Position numbers and translations under genes: made by a program. Below the pieces are notes generated by a model. The model was not told the DNA's origin. It did no database searches and was given only the letters and a program-made list of their open reading frames with translations. This document shows positions 9,838-20,053 of a stretch of DNA of 25,643 nt, one piece after another. Source of the DNA: Stagonosporopsis chrysanthemi (taxonomy: Eukaryota > Ascomycota > Dothideomycetes > Pleosporales > Didymellaceae); NCBI GenBank assembly GCA_022560025.1, contig JAFISE010000261.1, positions 8,006 to 33,648 on the forward strand. Direction: 5' to 3'. The stretch's first letter is position 1. Every line of letters starts with the position of its first letter.

Positions 9838-10138
9838 GAAAAATGATCCCGGAGGATTGAGATTTTCGAAGAGCGGATATCAAAATACGATGGTCCCGGA
9901 CTGCCCGAGCCCTATTTCTTAGAACAGTTATACAAATACACTGCTTCTCGAAGCTCCAGGAGAATATTAATGATGTGCAGTCTATGCTATACGTACACGG
10001 AGTGCATTTTAAGCGTTTCTTCGATTTTTGACAAAGTTCTCAACCTAAAAAGTACTATATTTGTGTATGTACCTTTCCGGATCGTGGGTCATAGTCGCGG
10101 CTTGGTAAAAGCGTCTCATTAAACTGTGGCTTTACCGT
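9838..10138. other. Transition zone without a gene
   Basis: No open frame of interest. Composition is still ordinary at the left and becomes AT-richer towards 10,140. Some of it may be the remaining 3' end of the HET relic, since the spacing fits, but no motif was recognised. Confidence 0.4.
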
Positions 10139-10172
10139 GTCTGTGCACCCAATGCACGGATTCAACCAATGC
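10139..10172 (+). repeat. Two 17-bp tandem units at the edge of the AT-rich block
   Basis: ccaatgcacgg occurs at 10139-10149 and again at 10156-10166, with related bases after each copy, giving two 17-bp units. A partly related ccgtg/gtgcac sequence lies just upstream (10125-10138). The pair sits where composition changes to AT-rich, so it may be the subterminal repeat region of a DNA transposon, or the edge of the inserted block. Confidence 0.6.
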
Positions 10173-10328
10173 ACGGTTTAACGCTTTTAGTAGCCAACAC
10201 AAATAAGGTTGTAGAGCTACGTATAATAGTTATTATTGCAAGATATTTTAGTGCAGTATTCTATAGACCTATGCAACAAAGTTCTTATACAAAAGTTATC
10301 TATATAAAGTAGTAGTGCCGCTGCTATA

Positions 10329-10694
10329 AGTAGTGTATATACAAGCTAGTAGAAGAGGCGTTGCAGGCTTTAAGCAACTACAAGCACCTACAGCATAACA
10401 CACAGGCTTTAGTTTAACTGTAGAAGCTTTTAAAGTTATAGTCTTACCTCTTTAAGACTATTATATAGCTTTTACAGTGTTGTTAGCTTGTTTAGTAGTA
10501 GCTTTAGCAGCTTTCTAGGCGTCTATTGCTTAACGTTTTTCTGCCTTTATCTTTGTACACTCTTCCTTTTCTTTTGCCTGCTGTTAACACTTTTCTTCTT
10601 TAATCTTCTCCTTGTATAGCTTATTAGCAGCTGCTAACTCTTTTATCTCTGCTTTTTTTTACTTTCTCTCTTCTTTGTTCTTCTTATTAACAGC
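10329..10694 (-). pseudogene. C-terminal remnant of a pogo/Fot1-like DDE transposase
   Basis: On the minus strand one frame stays readable for 122 codons, with stops only where RIP would make them. It has a Lys/Glu-rich helical stretch (NKKNKEER, then KEKIKEEKC and AKEKEE), followed by AIDA and KAAKATTKQA, and then KLKPVCYAVGACSC and a proline-containing tail. This charged coiled-coil plus Ala/Lys-rich tail is the usual C-terminal end of fungal pogo/Fot1-type transposases. The catalytic DDE domain would lie at higher coordinates, where a 424-bp foldback element (10,999-11,422) and a repeat field interrupt the sequence, and it was not recognised. Identification rests on the tail only. Confidence 0.55.
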
Positions 10695-10998
10695 TATTTA
10701 AACCTGTGCCTCCTAAATAGACTAAGGAGACTATACTATTACTCTACTATAGTACTTCTAATACTATTATAAGTTTAATTGCCTACTAGGTTGCTTTTAC
10801 TACTTTTACTTTAGGTATAGCTTTTGCTTTAAGCTATTAAGTTTACTATAAAAGAGCTCTACCTAAGTTAATAAGTAGTAAATAGTTTAGCTAAGCTTTT
10901 ATACACTTATACTATATAAATCCTTTACTTCTATATATAGTATAGTATAAGCTTATAGCTAGTCTTCTATAGAATAGGCAGTAGAACTAAAAGTAGAG

Positions 10999-11422
10999 TA
11001 GTAAGCTAGGTATCTCTGTGTACTTAGAGTCTCTAACTTTAGGTAGGTATAACTCTTTAAATACTTAAGATATAGCTTAGTAATATATTACACAATAGAA
11101 TACGCTAAGCTAGAGCTCTTAAAAGAGCTACTATATACCTAATTTAGAATAGTTTTAGCTTAGATATATTGCTTAGAACCTATAGAGAGTTTATAGACCC
11201 TAAGGTTAAGTAAAGGTAAGAGTAGTACAAACTATCTAGCTATTCTAGGCTATATAACTAAGCTAAAACTAATCTAAATTAGGCAAGTAGTAGCTCTTTT
11301 AAGAGCTTTAGCTTAGCGCATTCTATTGTGTAATATATTACTAAGCTGTATCTTAAGTATTTAAAGAGTTATACCTACTTAAAGTTAGAGGCTCTAAGTA
11401 TACAAAAGTACCTAGCTTGCTA
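10999..11422 (+). mobile_element. Foldback/MITE-like element, copy 1 (424 bp)
   Basis: The ends are near-perfect inverted copies: tagtaagctaggtat at the left and gtacctagcttgcta at the right. Pairing continues inwards for more than 150 bases on each side, for example agagctcttaaaagagct near the left arm and agctcttttaagagct near the right. About 90 bases of asymmetric loop remain in the centre. There is no coding capacity. The outermost TA at each end is compatible with a TA target-site duplication as made by Tc1/mariner/pogo enzymes, although TA is common in this AT-rich setting. A second copy of the same length and orientation lies at 13,815-14,238. It interrupts the region upstream of the pogo-like remnant. 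Confidence 0.8.
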
Positions 11423-11439
11423 GCTTAACTAGAGGTAAC

Positions 11440-12150
11440 TAAGCCTAAGCTTATAGCTGTTGTATAGCTAGGCTAGTAAATAGGTAGAAGTTAGGTAGAG
11501 GTTAAAGTAGCACATAACAGTACTTAACCTCTACTTAACTTTTACTTAAGCTAGTAAATAAGTTTAAAGTACTTAGTAGTAAGTAAAGGTTAGGTTAGAG
11601 TTGTATAGACTTTAAAGTAATAGTTAAGTTAGAGTTATATAAGCTAGAGGTAGAAGTTAGGTAGAAGTACTTCTAGTATAGGTAGAAGTAGAAGTTAGGT
11701 TATATAGACCTAGGTTAGAGTTAGGTTAAGAGTATTTACTAAAGTATATAATTTTAAGTTATAATAAATAGCTTATCTTGCTATAGAATAACTTTGTTAA
11801 AGTAAGCTTACTATAGTGTATAATAATAGGCAGTAATAATTAGCACTCTTACTACAAGATAAAATCTTCTATAATATTAGTACAACTCTTACTTTACTTT
11901 AACTTTAAGTAGAGACAACTTAACTTTTATCTACTTAGCACTAACTTAGCATAGGTAGAGGTTAGGTAGAGGTTAGGTACTATTACGTGCTACGTTAACC
12001 TCTACTTAACTCCTACCTATTTACTAGCTTACTTTTACCTATGCTAAGTTAATACTAAATAAGTAAGAGTTAGGTTATTTCTACTTAGAGTAGAGGTTAA
12101 GTTAGAGTTGCTAAAAACTTTACTAAAAACTAGCTTTGCTAACTCTAACT
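11440..12150. repeat. Purine-rich degenerate repeat field with inverted arms
   Basis: Many imperfect copies of gttaggtagag-like units occur on one strand (11,466-11,510, 11,580-11,730, 11,950-11,980), and the complementary form cctctacttaac occurs at 11,526-11,540 and 11,999-12,012. gctagtaaataggtagaag at about 11,468 pairs with the reverse-complementary stretch ending in ctatttactagc near 12,034. This suggests a second foldback-type element with internal minisatellite units, made diffuse by RIP. No coding potential was seen. Confidence 0.5.
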
Positions 12151-12237
12151 ATATATAAAAAAAGATTTACAAGATTCTAAATTTATTGTTTTTTAAGAAA
12201 ATAACTCTATTAGATATTAGAATTATAGAAAATTATT

Positions 12238-12273
12238 ATTATAGTAAATTATTATATTATAGTAAATTATTAT
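12238..12273 (+). repeat. 18-bp tandem pair, AT-only apart from one G
   Basis: attatagtaaattattat occurs at 12238-12255 and again, identical, at 12256-12273. It is a simple local duplication in low-complexity sequence. Confidence 0.7.
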
Positions 12274-13558
12274 ATTAAGTAATTATTAGTTTAAGTAGAG
12301 TTTATAATTACTTTCTATAGACAAGCTTAGAGAATTAGAGTTAGAATATAAATATATACACTAATTAGCTAAACAATGTTTTACTACTACTAAAAGCACT
12401 AAGCTTATTATAGTATTAAAGAGCTAGCTTAGAATCTTTTTACTAAATAGTAACTCTCTTTATATATATAGTATTTAAGTTAAGATCTAATAATATTAGC
12501 ACTTATATTAAATTGTATTTGTAATAATATATACCTTTAAAATATTCTACTAAGAAAGCTTTACTTGCTTTTTAAATAGCTTTAATTGCAGAGTATTAGA
12601 AATAAGCATTGCTTATTACCTAGATATACTATGTAATTTTGCAAACAAAGTATGCAAATAGCAGCTTATAAAGAAGAAGTTTACTACTTTTTTAGTAGCA
12701 ATAGATTTTGTAGAAAGTAATAGCTATAGAGAATTAAAACAGTTCTATAATAATAGCTTATAATAACTTACTACTAGGCTTATAGTACTAAAGCTTGCAA
12801 GTAAGTTTAGTAGATAAAAGTATTTTATAAGTAGCTTTTATAGTAAAAGGCTTAGCTTTTAGCTTCTAAGTAACAGCTTATATACTACCTTTGTTTTTAA
12901 TATTCTTAAACTTTAGTAGCATAGTAGTAGTTATACAAAGTAATAGATAGGTTGTAAGTAGTAAGTAAAGAGTAGATATAGGTAGACAAATAAATATTTT
13001 ATAAATATTCTACAGTTATAGTAAGTTTATTAAGCTCTATAGCTCTATAGCTTAGTACACAGCTATACTTATAATAACTAACTATAATAATTATTTCTAT
13101 ATATATAACTAACTAAGTACTTTTAAATAAGCTTATTTTAAAATAGATCTAACTTTAATTAAGTAAGTTCTCTAAATATACAGCTAGAGTTAATAATTAT
13201 TAGATAATAAAGTAGGTAGAGTACAGCCTAGCTTAGAAAATCTGTAAGTAGAGATAGCTTTATAGCTAACTTGCTAGCTATTACTATAATAGATAACTAT
13301 AATAAATTACTATATTATTAAATATAAAATGCGCTTTTTAATAGTACTATTCTCTAGTTAATCTAATGTCTTACAGTATATATATATAAACTATAAGTAT
13401 AAAAGTCTTGTAATTTAAGCGTGTTCTTGTTTACTTATAGTATATAGGCTACTTAGCTTAAAAAAACAAAGCTGTAAACTAGTAACTAGTTAGTAACCTA
13501 ACTATAACAACTACTATACTTATATATAATTTTGCATACTATTATTATAGCTATAAAC
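12274..13558. other. RIP-degraded sequence, element not identified
   Basis: AT-rich with stops in all frames. Around 12,553-12,700 one plus-strand frame is readable if TAA/TAG are read through as mutated glutamines, which suggests a former coding region, but no family was recognised. It may belong to the pogo-like element on the left or to the older coding sequence that becomes readable at 13,559. Confidence 0.4.
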
Positions 13559-14431
13559 TTTATAGAAGACGTCTAACAGCTCTATATTAAGTAAAAAGAC
13601 AAGCCTAAGCTACTTGCTTTTACTAGTAGTTTATATATTCTAGATTGCTTTAAACTAGAAGAATAGAACAGTCTTATTAACGTAATTATTACAGCTACTT
13701 ATTACACTGCTAAAGCTAATTGTAATAAGGCTTTGCAACTTAAAAAGCTAAGATTTGCTATGTCTTTAATTAGCGCAGCTAAGGTAGATCTAAGAAAAGC
13801 TACTTTACTTAGGCTAGCAAGCTAGGTACTCTTATATACTTAGAGTCTTTAACTTTAGATAGGTATAACTCTTTAAATACTTAAGATACAGCTTAGTAAT
13901 ATATTACACAATAGAATACACTAAGCTAGAGCTCTTAAAAGAGCTACTATATACTTAATTTAGAATAGTTTTAGCTTAGATATATTGCTTAGAACCTATA
14001 GAGAGTTTGTAGACCCTAAGGTTAAGTAAAGGTAAGAGTAGTACAAACTATCTAGCTATTCTAGGCTATATAACTAAGCTAAAACTAATCTAAATTAGGC
14101 AAGTAGTAGCTCTTTTAAAAGCTCTAGCTCAGCGCATTCTATTATATAGTATTTTACTAAGCTGTATCTTAAGTATTTAAAGAGTAATACCTACTTAAAG
14201 TTAGAGACTCTAAGTATATAAAGGTACCTAGCTTGCTATCTTAACCTTACTAATTTAATATTCTCTTTTAAGAGCTAGCTTAGTAATTCTATCTGTATAA
14301 TTTAGTAGAGAACTAGAGCTTTACTTTGTAATAAAAAAAAAGCAGCTATTAGCAAAGCTTATAATACTAACTATACAGCAAAATATTAGCTTTTAAAAAA
14401 ACTAAAGATAGTAGCAACTTATATAGCTAGT
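13559..14431 (+). pseudogene. Older RIP-degraded coding sequence, left part (interrupted)
   Basis: From 13,559 (FIEDV then LYIK, with RIP-type stops) a plus-strand frame is readable through SSLYILDCFKLEE and KKLRFAMSLISAAKVDLRKA to 13,814, where a foldback element (13,815-14,238) interrupts it. Reading resumes at 14,239. The frame apparently shifts near the A-run at 14,332-14,341, and a Lys-rich stretch then runs to 14,431 (KAAISKAYNTNYTAKY). There the Ty3 element is inserted. The sequence continues on the far side of that element at 21,648 in the same frame. No protein family was recognised. Stops fall mainly at TAA/TAG, as expected when RIP converts CAA/CAG. It may be the 5' part of the hAT gene recognised further right, but this was not shown. 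Confidence 0.5.
13815..14238 (+). mobile_element. Foldback/MITE-like element, copy 2 (424 bp)
   Basis: It has the same length and orientation as the copy at 10,999-11,422. Ends are tagcaagctaggtac and its exact reverse complement gtacctagcttgcta. The loop tatattgcttagaaccta is shared with copy 1, fixing the relative orientation. Differences between the copies are nearly all transitions, with one or two transversions near the right arm. It sits inside a formerly coding sequence, and removing it leaves one TA, consistent with a TA target-site duplication. The less mutated ends here show the original terminal sequence better than copy 1. Confidence 0.82.
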
Positions 14432-14436
14432 ACTAC
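14432..14436. repeat. Target-site duplication, left copy (ACTAC)
   Basis: The five bases directly outside the left LTR are actac. The five bases outside the right LTR (21648-21652) are actgc. They differ by one TG-to-TA change, which is exactly a RIP mutation. A 5-bp duplication is the norm for Ty3/gypsy integrases, so this supports both LTR boundaries. Confidence 0.75.
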
Positions 14437-14714
14437 TATAACAATACAGAATGCTAGAAGGGTCTAAATTATATAGGTATCTGCTACAAAGTATATAGAA
14501 GCACTAAGATAAACTATAGAACTAGATCTCTATTTCTATAGGTCTTGTATAAAAGAATACTTTAAAACTATCTATCTAAACTCTATAGAGACTTTCTTTC
14601 TTATACCTAGAAGCTTAGAGAAGACTATACTAAGGAGCAGTTAAAAGACAGATCTAAGTTAGGTAGTTGTTAGGTAGTATAAAGTAGGCTTAAAGAACTA
14701 GGCTTGTTCTTATA
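14437..14714 (-). repeat. 3' LTR of the Ty3/gypsy element
   Basis: This is the downstream LTR of the minus-strand element, 278 bp. In plus orientation it runs from tataacaatacagaatgc to ggcttgttcttata. It aligns over its full length with 21370-21647 without gaps. The terminal TG of the element end is mutated here (tata for taca in plus orientation). Confidence 0.9.
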
Positions 14715-14728
14715 TTACTCTCTTCCTT
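14715..14728 (-). other. Polypurine tract of the Ty3/gypsy element
   Basis: On the minus strand, AAGGAAGAGAGTAA lies directly before the 3' LTR. This is the position and composition of a plus-strand-priming polypurine tract in LTR retroelements. Its survival is expected because a purine run offers few CpA or TpG sites for RIP. Confidence 0.75.
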
Positions 14729-15211
14729 ATAGGCAGATTATCTCTAATTCTGCAAAATTGTAAGAAAAATTCTTATACTATAAAGGTTTAAACTTTAAGA
14801 AGGCATAAAATATATCTAACTTTTATCTATCTTAAGACTCTAGTTTTTTTTTACTATTATTAACCTTTATTTAAGTTTTACTATATAAGCTATATTAGCT
14901 ACTTTATACTTATCTATCCTAGGTAAGCTTTCTAGTAACAATAACTAAGCAAATAAAATTATTACTAAGCTTATAGCTATTATAAAAGCCTATACTATAA
15001 CAAGGTAGCTTTTACTAAAGTTGTAGTAACTGTAGAAACGCGTTTAATTTACTTCCTAATTAGGTTAAATTGCTTACAGCATGCTTCTTAAGTAAACAAC
15101 GCGTGCCCTGCTTATTTTTATTCTCTAACAGACACTAATTCTTGCTGTAAGTACCTTAAATAACTTTATCTAATTGCTACTAACTATTACTAGGCTTGTT
15201 TTTTAGTTACT

Positions 15212-15905
15212 ATGCTAATACCTGTCTCTTCTAGCGCTCTTGCAGTAGCCTATTAGATTATCTGCCTTTGTTTAATTTAGGCCTTTGCATAGAGCTATAA
15301 AGTAAAGTATAACTTTTATAAAGTATTGTTATTAAAGTGTACTTATTACATACTTTAAAACAAGAAGTGTTATCTAGTTTAATCTTAGTACTTTCTTCTT
15401 ATTAGTCTTTAGGTTAACTTTTAAATAGGTGCTAATTTATATTAGACCTAAGTATAATACTTTTTAAAGCGACCTTGTTGCGTAGAAAAAAGAGTTAAGA
15501 GAGTTAGAGGCAACAGCTACAAAGGCTGTTTATAAGACTACTTAAGATAACCTTTGTTAGTTAGCTTATACTTTAGCAAGTATTATATAGGTAGTAACTG
15601 CGCAGCTTAAAAAGGTGTTAGCTGCTAACATATTACTTTATTAGTACTACGTCTAGCCTATTACTAATTAAGCCTTAGTAGAGGTAATAAAAGCGCTTAC
15701 TGTGCAGGTAAGGTCTCTGCAAGATAAAGTAACAGAGCTTAGGCAGGTAGTAGTATCTCTGCAGGCTCTAGTAGTTAAAGCTCTATAACAAAGCGCTAGA
15801 GGCAAAGGCCTAAAGAAGTTAGTACCTAAAAAGGCGTTAGCTAATTTAAATACTCTCTTAATAGACACTAAGGAGATAAGCAACGTTAGTAAAGCTCTAG
15901 CTTAA
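15212..15905 (+). pseudogene. Antisense additional ORF between pol and 3' LTR (Cys-rich plus coiled coil)
   Basis: On the plus strand, opposite to gag and pol, a protein is readable from ATG 15212 to TAA 15905 with RIP-type stops and one frameshift near 15,450. The first part (MLIPVSSSALAVAY) leads into a cysteine-rich segment: CLC, then KYNFYK, then KCTYYILQNKKC, suggesting a small zinc-binding module with one Cys changed to Tyr. The second part is a long helical stretch: KKELRELEATATKAVYKTT, later VRSLQDKVTELRQVVVSLQA, then a basic GKGLKKLVPKKA and a short acidic tail. This part is visibly less RIP-mutated than its surroundings, keeping several CA, TG and CG steps. It could be an antisense additional ORF of the retroelement, or the remnant of a separate insertion. 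I do not know a function. Confidence 0.6.
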
Positions 15906-16619
15906 TTACTATATATATAGTAGAGTAGATATTTTTCTTTATTACTTAGCTAGGTTAGTAAGAGTTTAGAGTAGTCTAGGTCTTCTTTATCTTTTAAATT
16001 TATAATATACTTACTTAAACTATTACTAGCTGTTTTCTTTTTAAAATTTAATTTAATTTAGTAACTACTTTAAAAGACCTAGTAATTACAAATACTTATT
16101 ATAAAACGCTCTTAGCTTATAGAGAGTGTTCTTAAAGTTTTTTGCTAGGTACTAAGTAGAGTTAAGGTTGTATTCTAGCTAACTTACATAGTACTTTAAG
16201 CGTTATTAGACTAGCTTACTTATAAGTATCTCTTATACTTTCTATTTCTTAACTCTTTAAATTAAGATGCCTAAAAGTTTTAGAGCTTCTTGTCTAGGTA
16301 GAAGGTCTGCTAGATCTTTATAGAGTATATCTAAAGTAAAGATATTATAAATTTATAAACTAAGAAGAAGTTTTAAACACTACAAATAACTAACTTACTT
16401 AAGAACTTTAAATAGACCTTCTTATAGGTTAGATAGCTTTTAGCTAGGACGCTTAATAGCTAAGTTCTTAGTTAATAAGTATACTTTATTACCTACTGCC
16501 TAGTTAACTAGACTGTAGTACTTGTCCTTAGTAGCTCTTATTTGCAGCTGTGCCTTTTCTATATTCTCTTTAGCTACTTTCTAAGCTTAGTGTATATAAG
16601 TTACTAGAGTAAGTGTATT

Positions 16620-18830
16620 CTAGTAGTTTAGGTTGTTACAAGGAGCTGTATCTATATTAGGTCTATTCTACTACTAGCTTTGTCTAGGTTTACTTCTAAA
16701 CAATACTTAATAAAGAGTTATTCTAATACTAGAATAAAGTAAAGTAAGCTGTGTATAGTTAATAAGTAGTAGCAATTTAGACTAGTTATCTTAATAGTAC
16801 GTTACAAACAGTTATAGCTACTAGTTAATATACTTATTTATAATCTCTGTTTAGCTGTTAGTTTCTTTATAGTAAGTAGTAAAAAGCTTAACTTTAATAC
16901 TAATAATCTAATAAAACTTAGACTAGAAACAGGATACAAACTAAGGTCTATAATTAGATACTATTAACTTAGAAGTATAACTAAAACAATAGACCTATTA
17001 GATAAACAAAGAGGCTATTTCTTATATAGTTATTATCTTATAGTATAAGATAGTAATTGCTTATTTTATTAAATAGTTAATAATAATAAGTATTTAATTG
17101 TATCTAGCTTTATTCTTTAGAAAATCTTTAAAATATATATATAAGTGCTGTATAAGTTAATTAGAGATAAGTAGCAGGTAAAAGTACTTACAGAGTTAGG
17201 TCTGCTTTAAATACCTATAGTAACAAAGAATACAGTTTTGTATATATTATTTACAGCTAGCGCCTATACCTTGCTAGTAATACTATTAAGATAGTAGCTA
17301 GTAGGTTTTCTTTATACTTAGGTAAGTAGTAGATACTTAGTTGTAAGCTTCTTAGATAAGGTAAGTGCACAGCACTAAGTCTAGAACTACACATAGATAA
17401 TCTTAGTATAAAAGCAGACTATTATAGATTTAATAGCTAGAAGCTAGCAATTTACGCTCTTTTTTAAAGGCTTAGTAATTATGCCTTAGTACAGCTTTAA
17501 TCAGCTCTAATAAGTCTAACTGTATCTTAGGTTGCAATGTGCAAATAGCAGAGACTAAGAAATATAAAAAGTAGACCTAGGCAAAGTTAGAGTTAATATA
17601 GCTATAAAGCTAATAGAGTCTTAGTATTACTTAAGAGTAGTTATCTTCTTAAGCTAACTTAAGGTTAGCTAGGTCTTACTCTCTTTAGCTAAGAATATCT
17701 ACTCTCTTATTATTCTTCCTTAGAGTGTACTTAATTTAGAAGTTAAACAGAGTAAGTACCTCTGCCTACCTAGCTTGTTAGGCATTTAAGACTTTAGTAG
17801 TTATAAAATATTCTAGAGAATAGTAGTTAGAGTAGACACAGATCTAATTTAGCATAGATATTAGCTTAGCTCTCTACTTATTAAAGGCCTAGAAGATAGT
17901 AAAAAGCTCTTTATTATAGATCTTCTAGTTAAGCTCTAAACTTAATAAGGAATAGCTGTAGAATACTGTAGAGTACTAGCAGTTGTCTGCGTATTTCTAA
18001 GATATAACGCTAGCTACTACTTTATTTAATATATTAGTCTTAAGCTTTGTTTTACAGTCTAAGTTAAAGTAGCACAGAGTTAAGATAGCTAATAGGCTCT
18101 GTTTAAGCTTCTTAAAGCTAACCTAGTAGTCTAGAGTCTATCTAAAAGTATTTAATAGACTTTGTAATATAATTAAAGGTTTTACTACTTAAGAAAACTT
18201 AGGCACAAATTGTTAATAGAAACTAGTAAAGCTTAGAAATAATTTTACACCTGTTATAGTTATAAGTAGCTTCTAGTCTGCTAAAACCTATACTTTCTTA
18301 GAATTTACCTTAATACCTTTGTTTATAAAGATATACCTAAGGTACTAAGTATAAGTTATATAGAATTTACTTTTCTTAATATTAACTTACAGACTTATAA
18401 AGTAAAGATATTTTAGAACTATTTTAATATATGTCTAGTAAGTCTAAGCGTCTTTAGAGTAGATAAAGATATTGTCTAAGTAAGTAATATAGAAGTTATC
18501 TAAGTAGTTAATTAGAATGTTGTTTATATAGTGTTAGTACGTAGCAGGGCTATTATATAAACTAAATAGTAAGACCTTGTACTTATATATACTATAATAT
18601 ATCTAAACTATAGTATACTCTTTAGAAGCAAAATCTATATAGATTTAGTTAAAAGCTAATTAAATATTAAACTTTGTAAACATCTTTGCCTTAGATAGTT
18701 AGGCAAGTAGCTTGTCTATATAGAGTATTAGATAAAAGTCTTTGTAAATTAAATTATTTAATTTATAATAGTCTATATAGATATACAGGCTTTTATTTAG
18801 TTTTTGTATATATAGTATAAGTAATATAAA
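16620..18830 (-). pseudogene. pol: pol remnant: reverse transcriptase, RNase H, integrase (Ty3/gypsy)
   Basis: Minus-strand reading, high to low coordinates. RT starts near 18,830 with IDYYKLNNLIYKDF; motif A reads KMFTKFNI, with the catalytic Asp as Asn (codon at 18666-18668). Then come KYKVLLFSLYNSPATY and YLDN (18471-18482), where the second Asp of YLDD is Asn. RNase H follows (about 18,050-17,690): VASVISQKYAD, FYSYSLLSLELN, IYNKELFTIF, and KNNKRVDILSQRE near its end. The integrase zinc-binding region is at about 17,400-17,280 (EAYN, then SIKKTY, His replaced by Tyr). The integrase core is at about 16,960-16,700, where the segment from LSLYPVSSLSF to TIKKLTAKQRL matches the conserved block before the QTER-type motif. 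The protease was not recognised. Multiple stops and lost catalytic residues make it inactive. Confidence 0.9.
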
Positions 18831-20008
18831 TAGGCTTTAGCTGTGTTTAATCTAACTATAGTACAGCTATTCTTATATAAACTTCTTAGTAGCTTTAAGT
18901 TCTTCTAGGTTCTGTTTGTACAAGAAAAAGTAATAGTTTAGTAAAAGTTCTTCTAAAACAATCTTATAATTATAAAAGTAGTGTTCTAAAAGGCTTTTAG
19001 CTTCTGCCTTACTAAATATATTAGTATACTAAGAGTATTAGGCTAGTAAGTGTTCTTAGATTAGTTAGGCGTTATTAGAGTTATCTTAGTTACACTTTTT
19101 TTTTATAATACAATTTATCTTATACAGATTAGTTGTAAAGAACTTGTTTTACAGTTTCTTTATTAAGAAGTAGAAAGTATTAGCTAAAAGCGTAGTAATA
19201 GTAGCAACCTAAGTTAAACTAGTTACAGGGGTATTTACTACTTTATTAAGTAGCACTAAGAGTTGCAAACAAAACTTAAGCAACCTTAATATACTTTTTA
19301 TATATTAAACAGTTATACTAAAGCTATATTATTACTAATACTCTTTTTATTCTTATAGAGTATCTTGTTGCTCTATGTTTTATTAGGCTTTGCCTTCTCT
19401 AAAGAGTTGTTGCAAAGTTATTAATAGAGGCAGCGCAGAATTATATAATTAAAAGTATTTAGCAGGCTATATTAATTAAGACCTATCTATATTAAGTTAC
19501 AGCTTAAAACACTTTAGCTGCTTAATTCTAATAATACAATCTTGTAATCTAAGATCTATAATAATAAAAAAGCAGTTGTATACCTTTTAGCTATTAACTA
19601 TAAGGTGTAACTATATATACTAGGTTACAAGAGAAGTAATTTAATCTTAGAAACTTTTAACCTAAACTAAGAAAAGTAGGTTTTAAATAGGTTTATAAAG
19701 TAAAGTAAAGATAGAATATACAATATTAGAGTTTAAAAACAAAAATCCTTAGGCGCTAGTGTTTACTAAAGAGTAGAGTTAAACACTAAGCCTTTAGTTG
19801 CAAAGAATAGTAAAAGTAAAGAAATAAGGTCTGCTAAATAAATAAGATAGTAAGAGATTAGATAGATTATATTAGTTTAGGCCTAGGTAGAATAATCTTC
19901 TTAGGTAGAACTATTTCCTATAAAGATTATATTAGTCTTATTAAAGTCTTCTTTAGTATTAATAAAGTCTTTTTGTTCTACCTTAATTTTGCGCATATAG
20001 AGTACTGT

Positions 20009-20053
20009 ACAATCCTTAGTAAAGTGTTCTAGCTTTCTATAGTTATAGTAAGC
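20009..20053 (-). pseudogene. gag: gag zinc-knuckle remnant
   Basis: The minus strand reads AYYNYRKLEHFTKDC. The spacing is exactly C-x2-C-x4-H-x4-C of a retroviral-type zinc knuckle, with the first two cysteines replaced by tyrosine (TGT/TGC to TAT/TAC, G-to-A changes at TpG). His and the last Cys remain. Gag should extend upstream on the minus strand to about 21,340, but the rest was not readable with confidence, so only the knuckle is annotated. Confidence 0.8.

Noticed and set aside
11440..12150. Degenerate telomere repeat
   Set aside because: ttagg-like words recur but the unit is gttaggtagag with inverted arms, not a regular TTAGGG array.
15668..15883. Minus-strand 71-codon open frame, the only long uninterrupted one in the AT-rich block
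   Set aside because: It is the antisense shadow of the coiled-coil part of the plus-strand remnant. RIP on that strand creates few stops in this frame.
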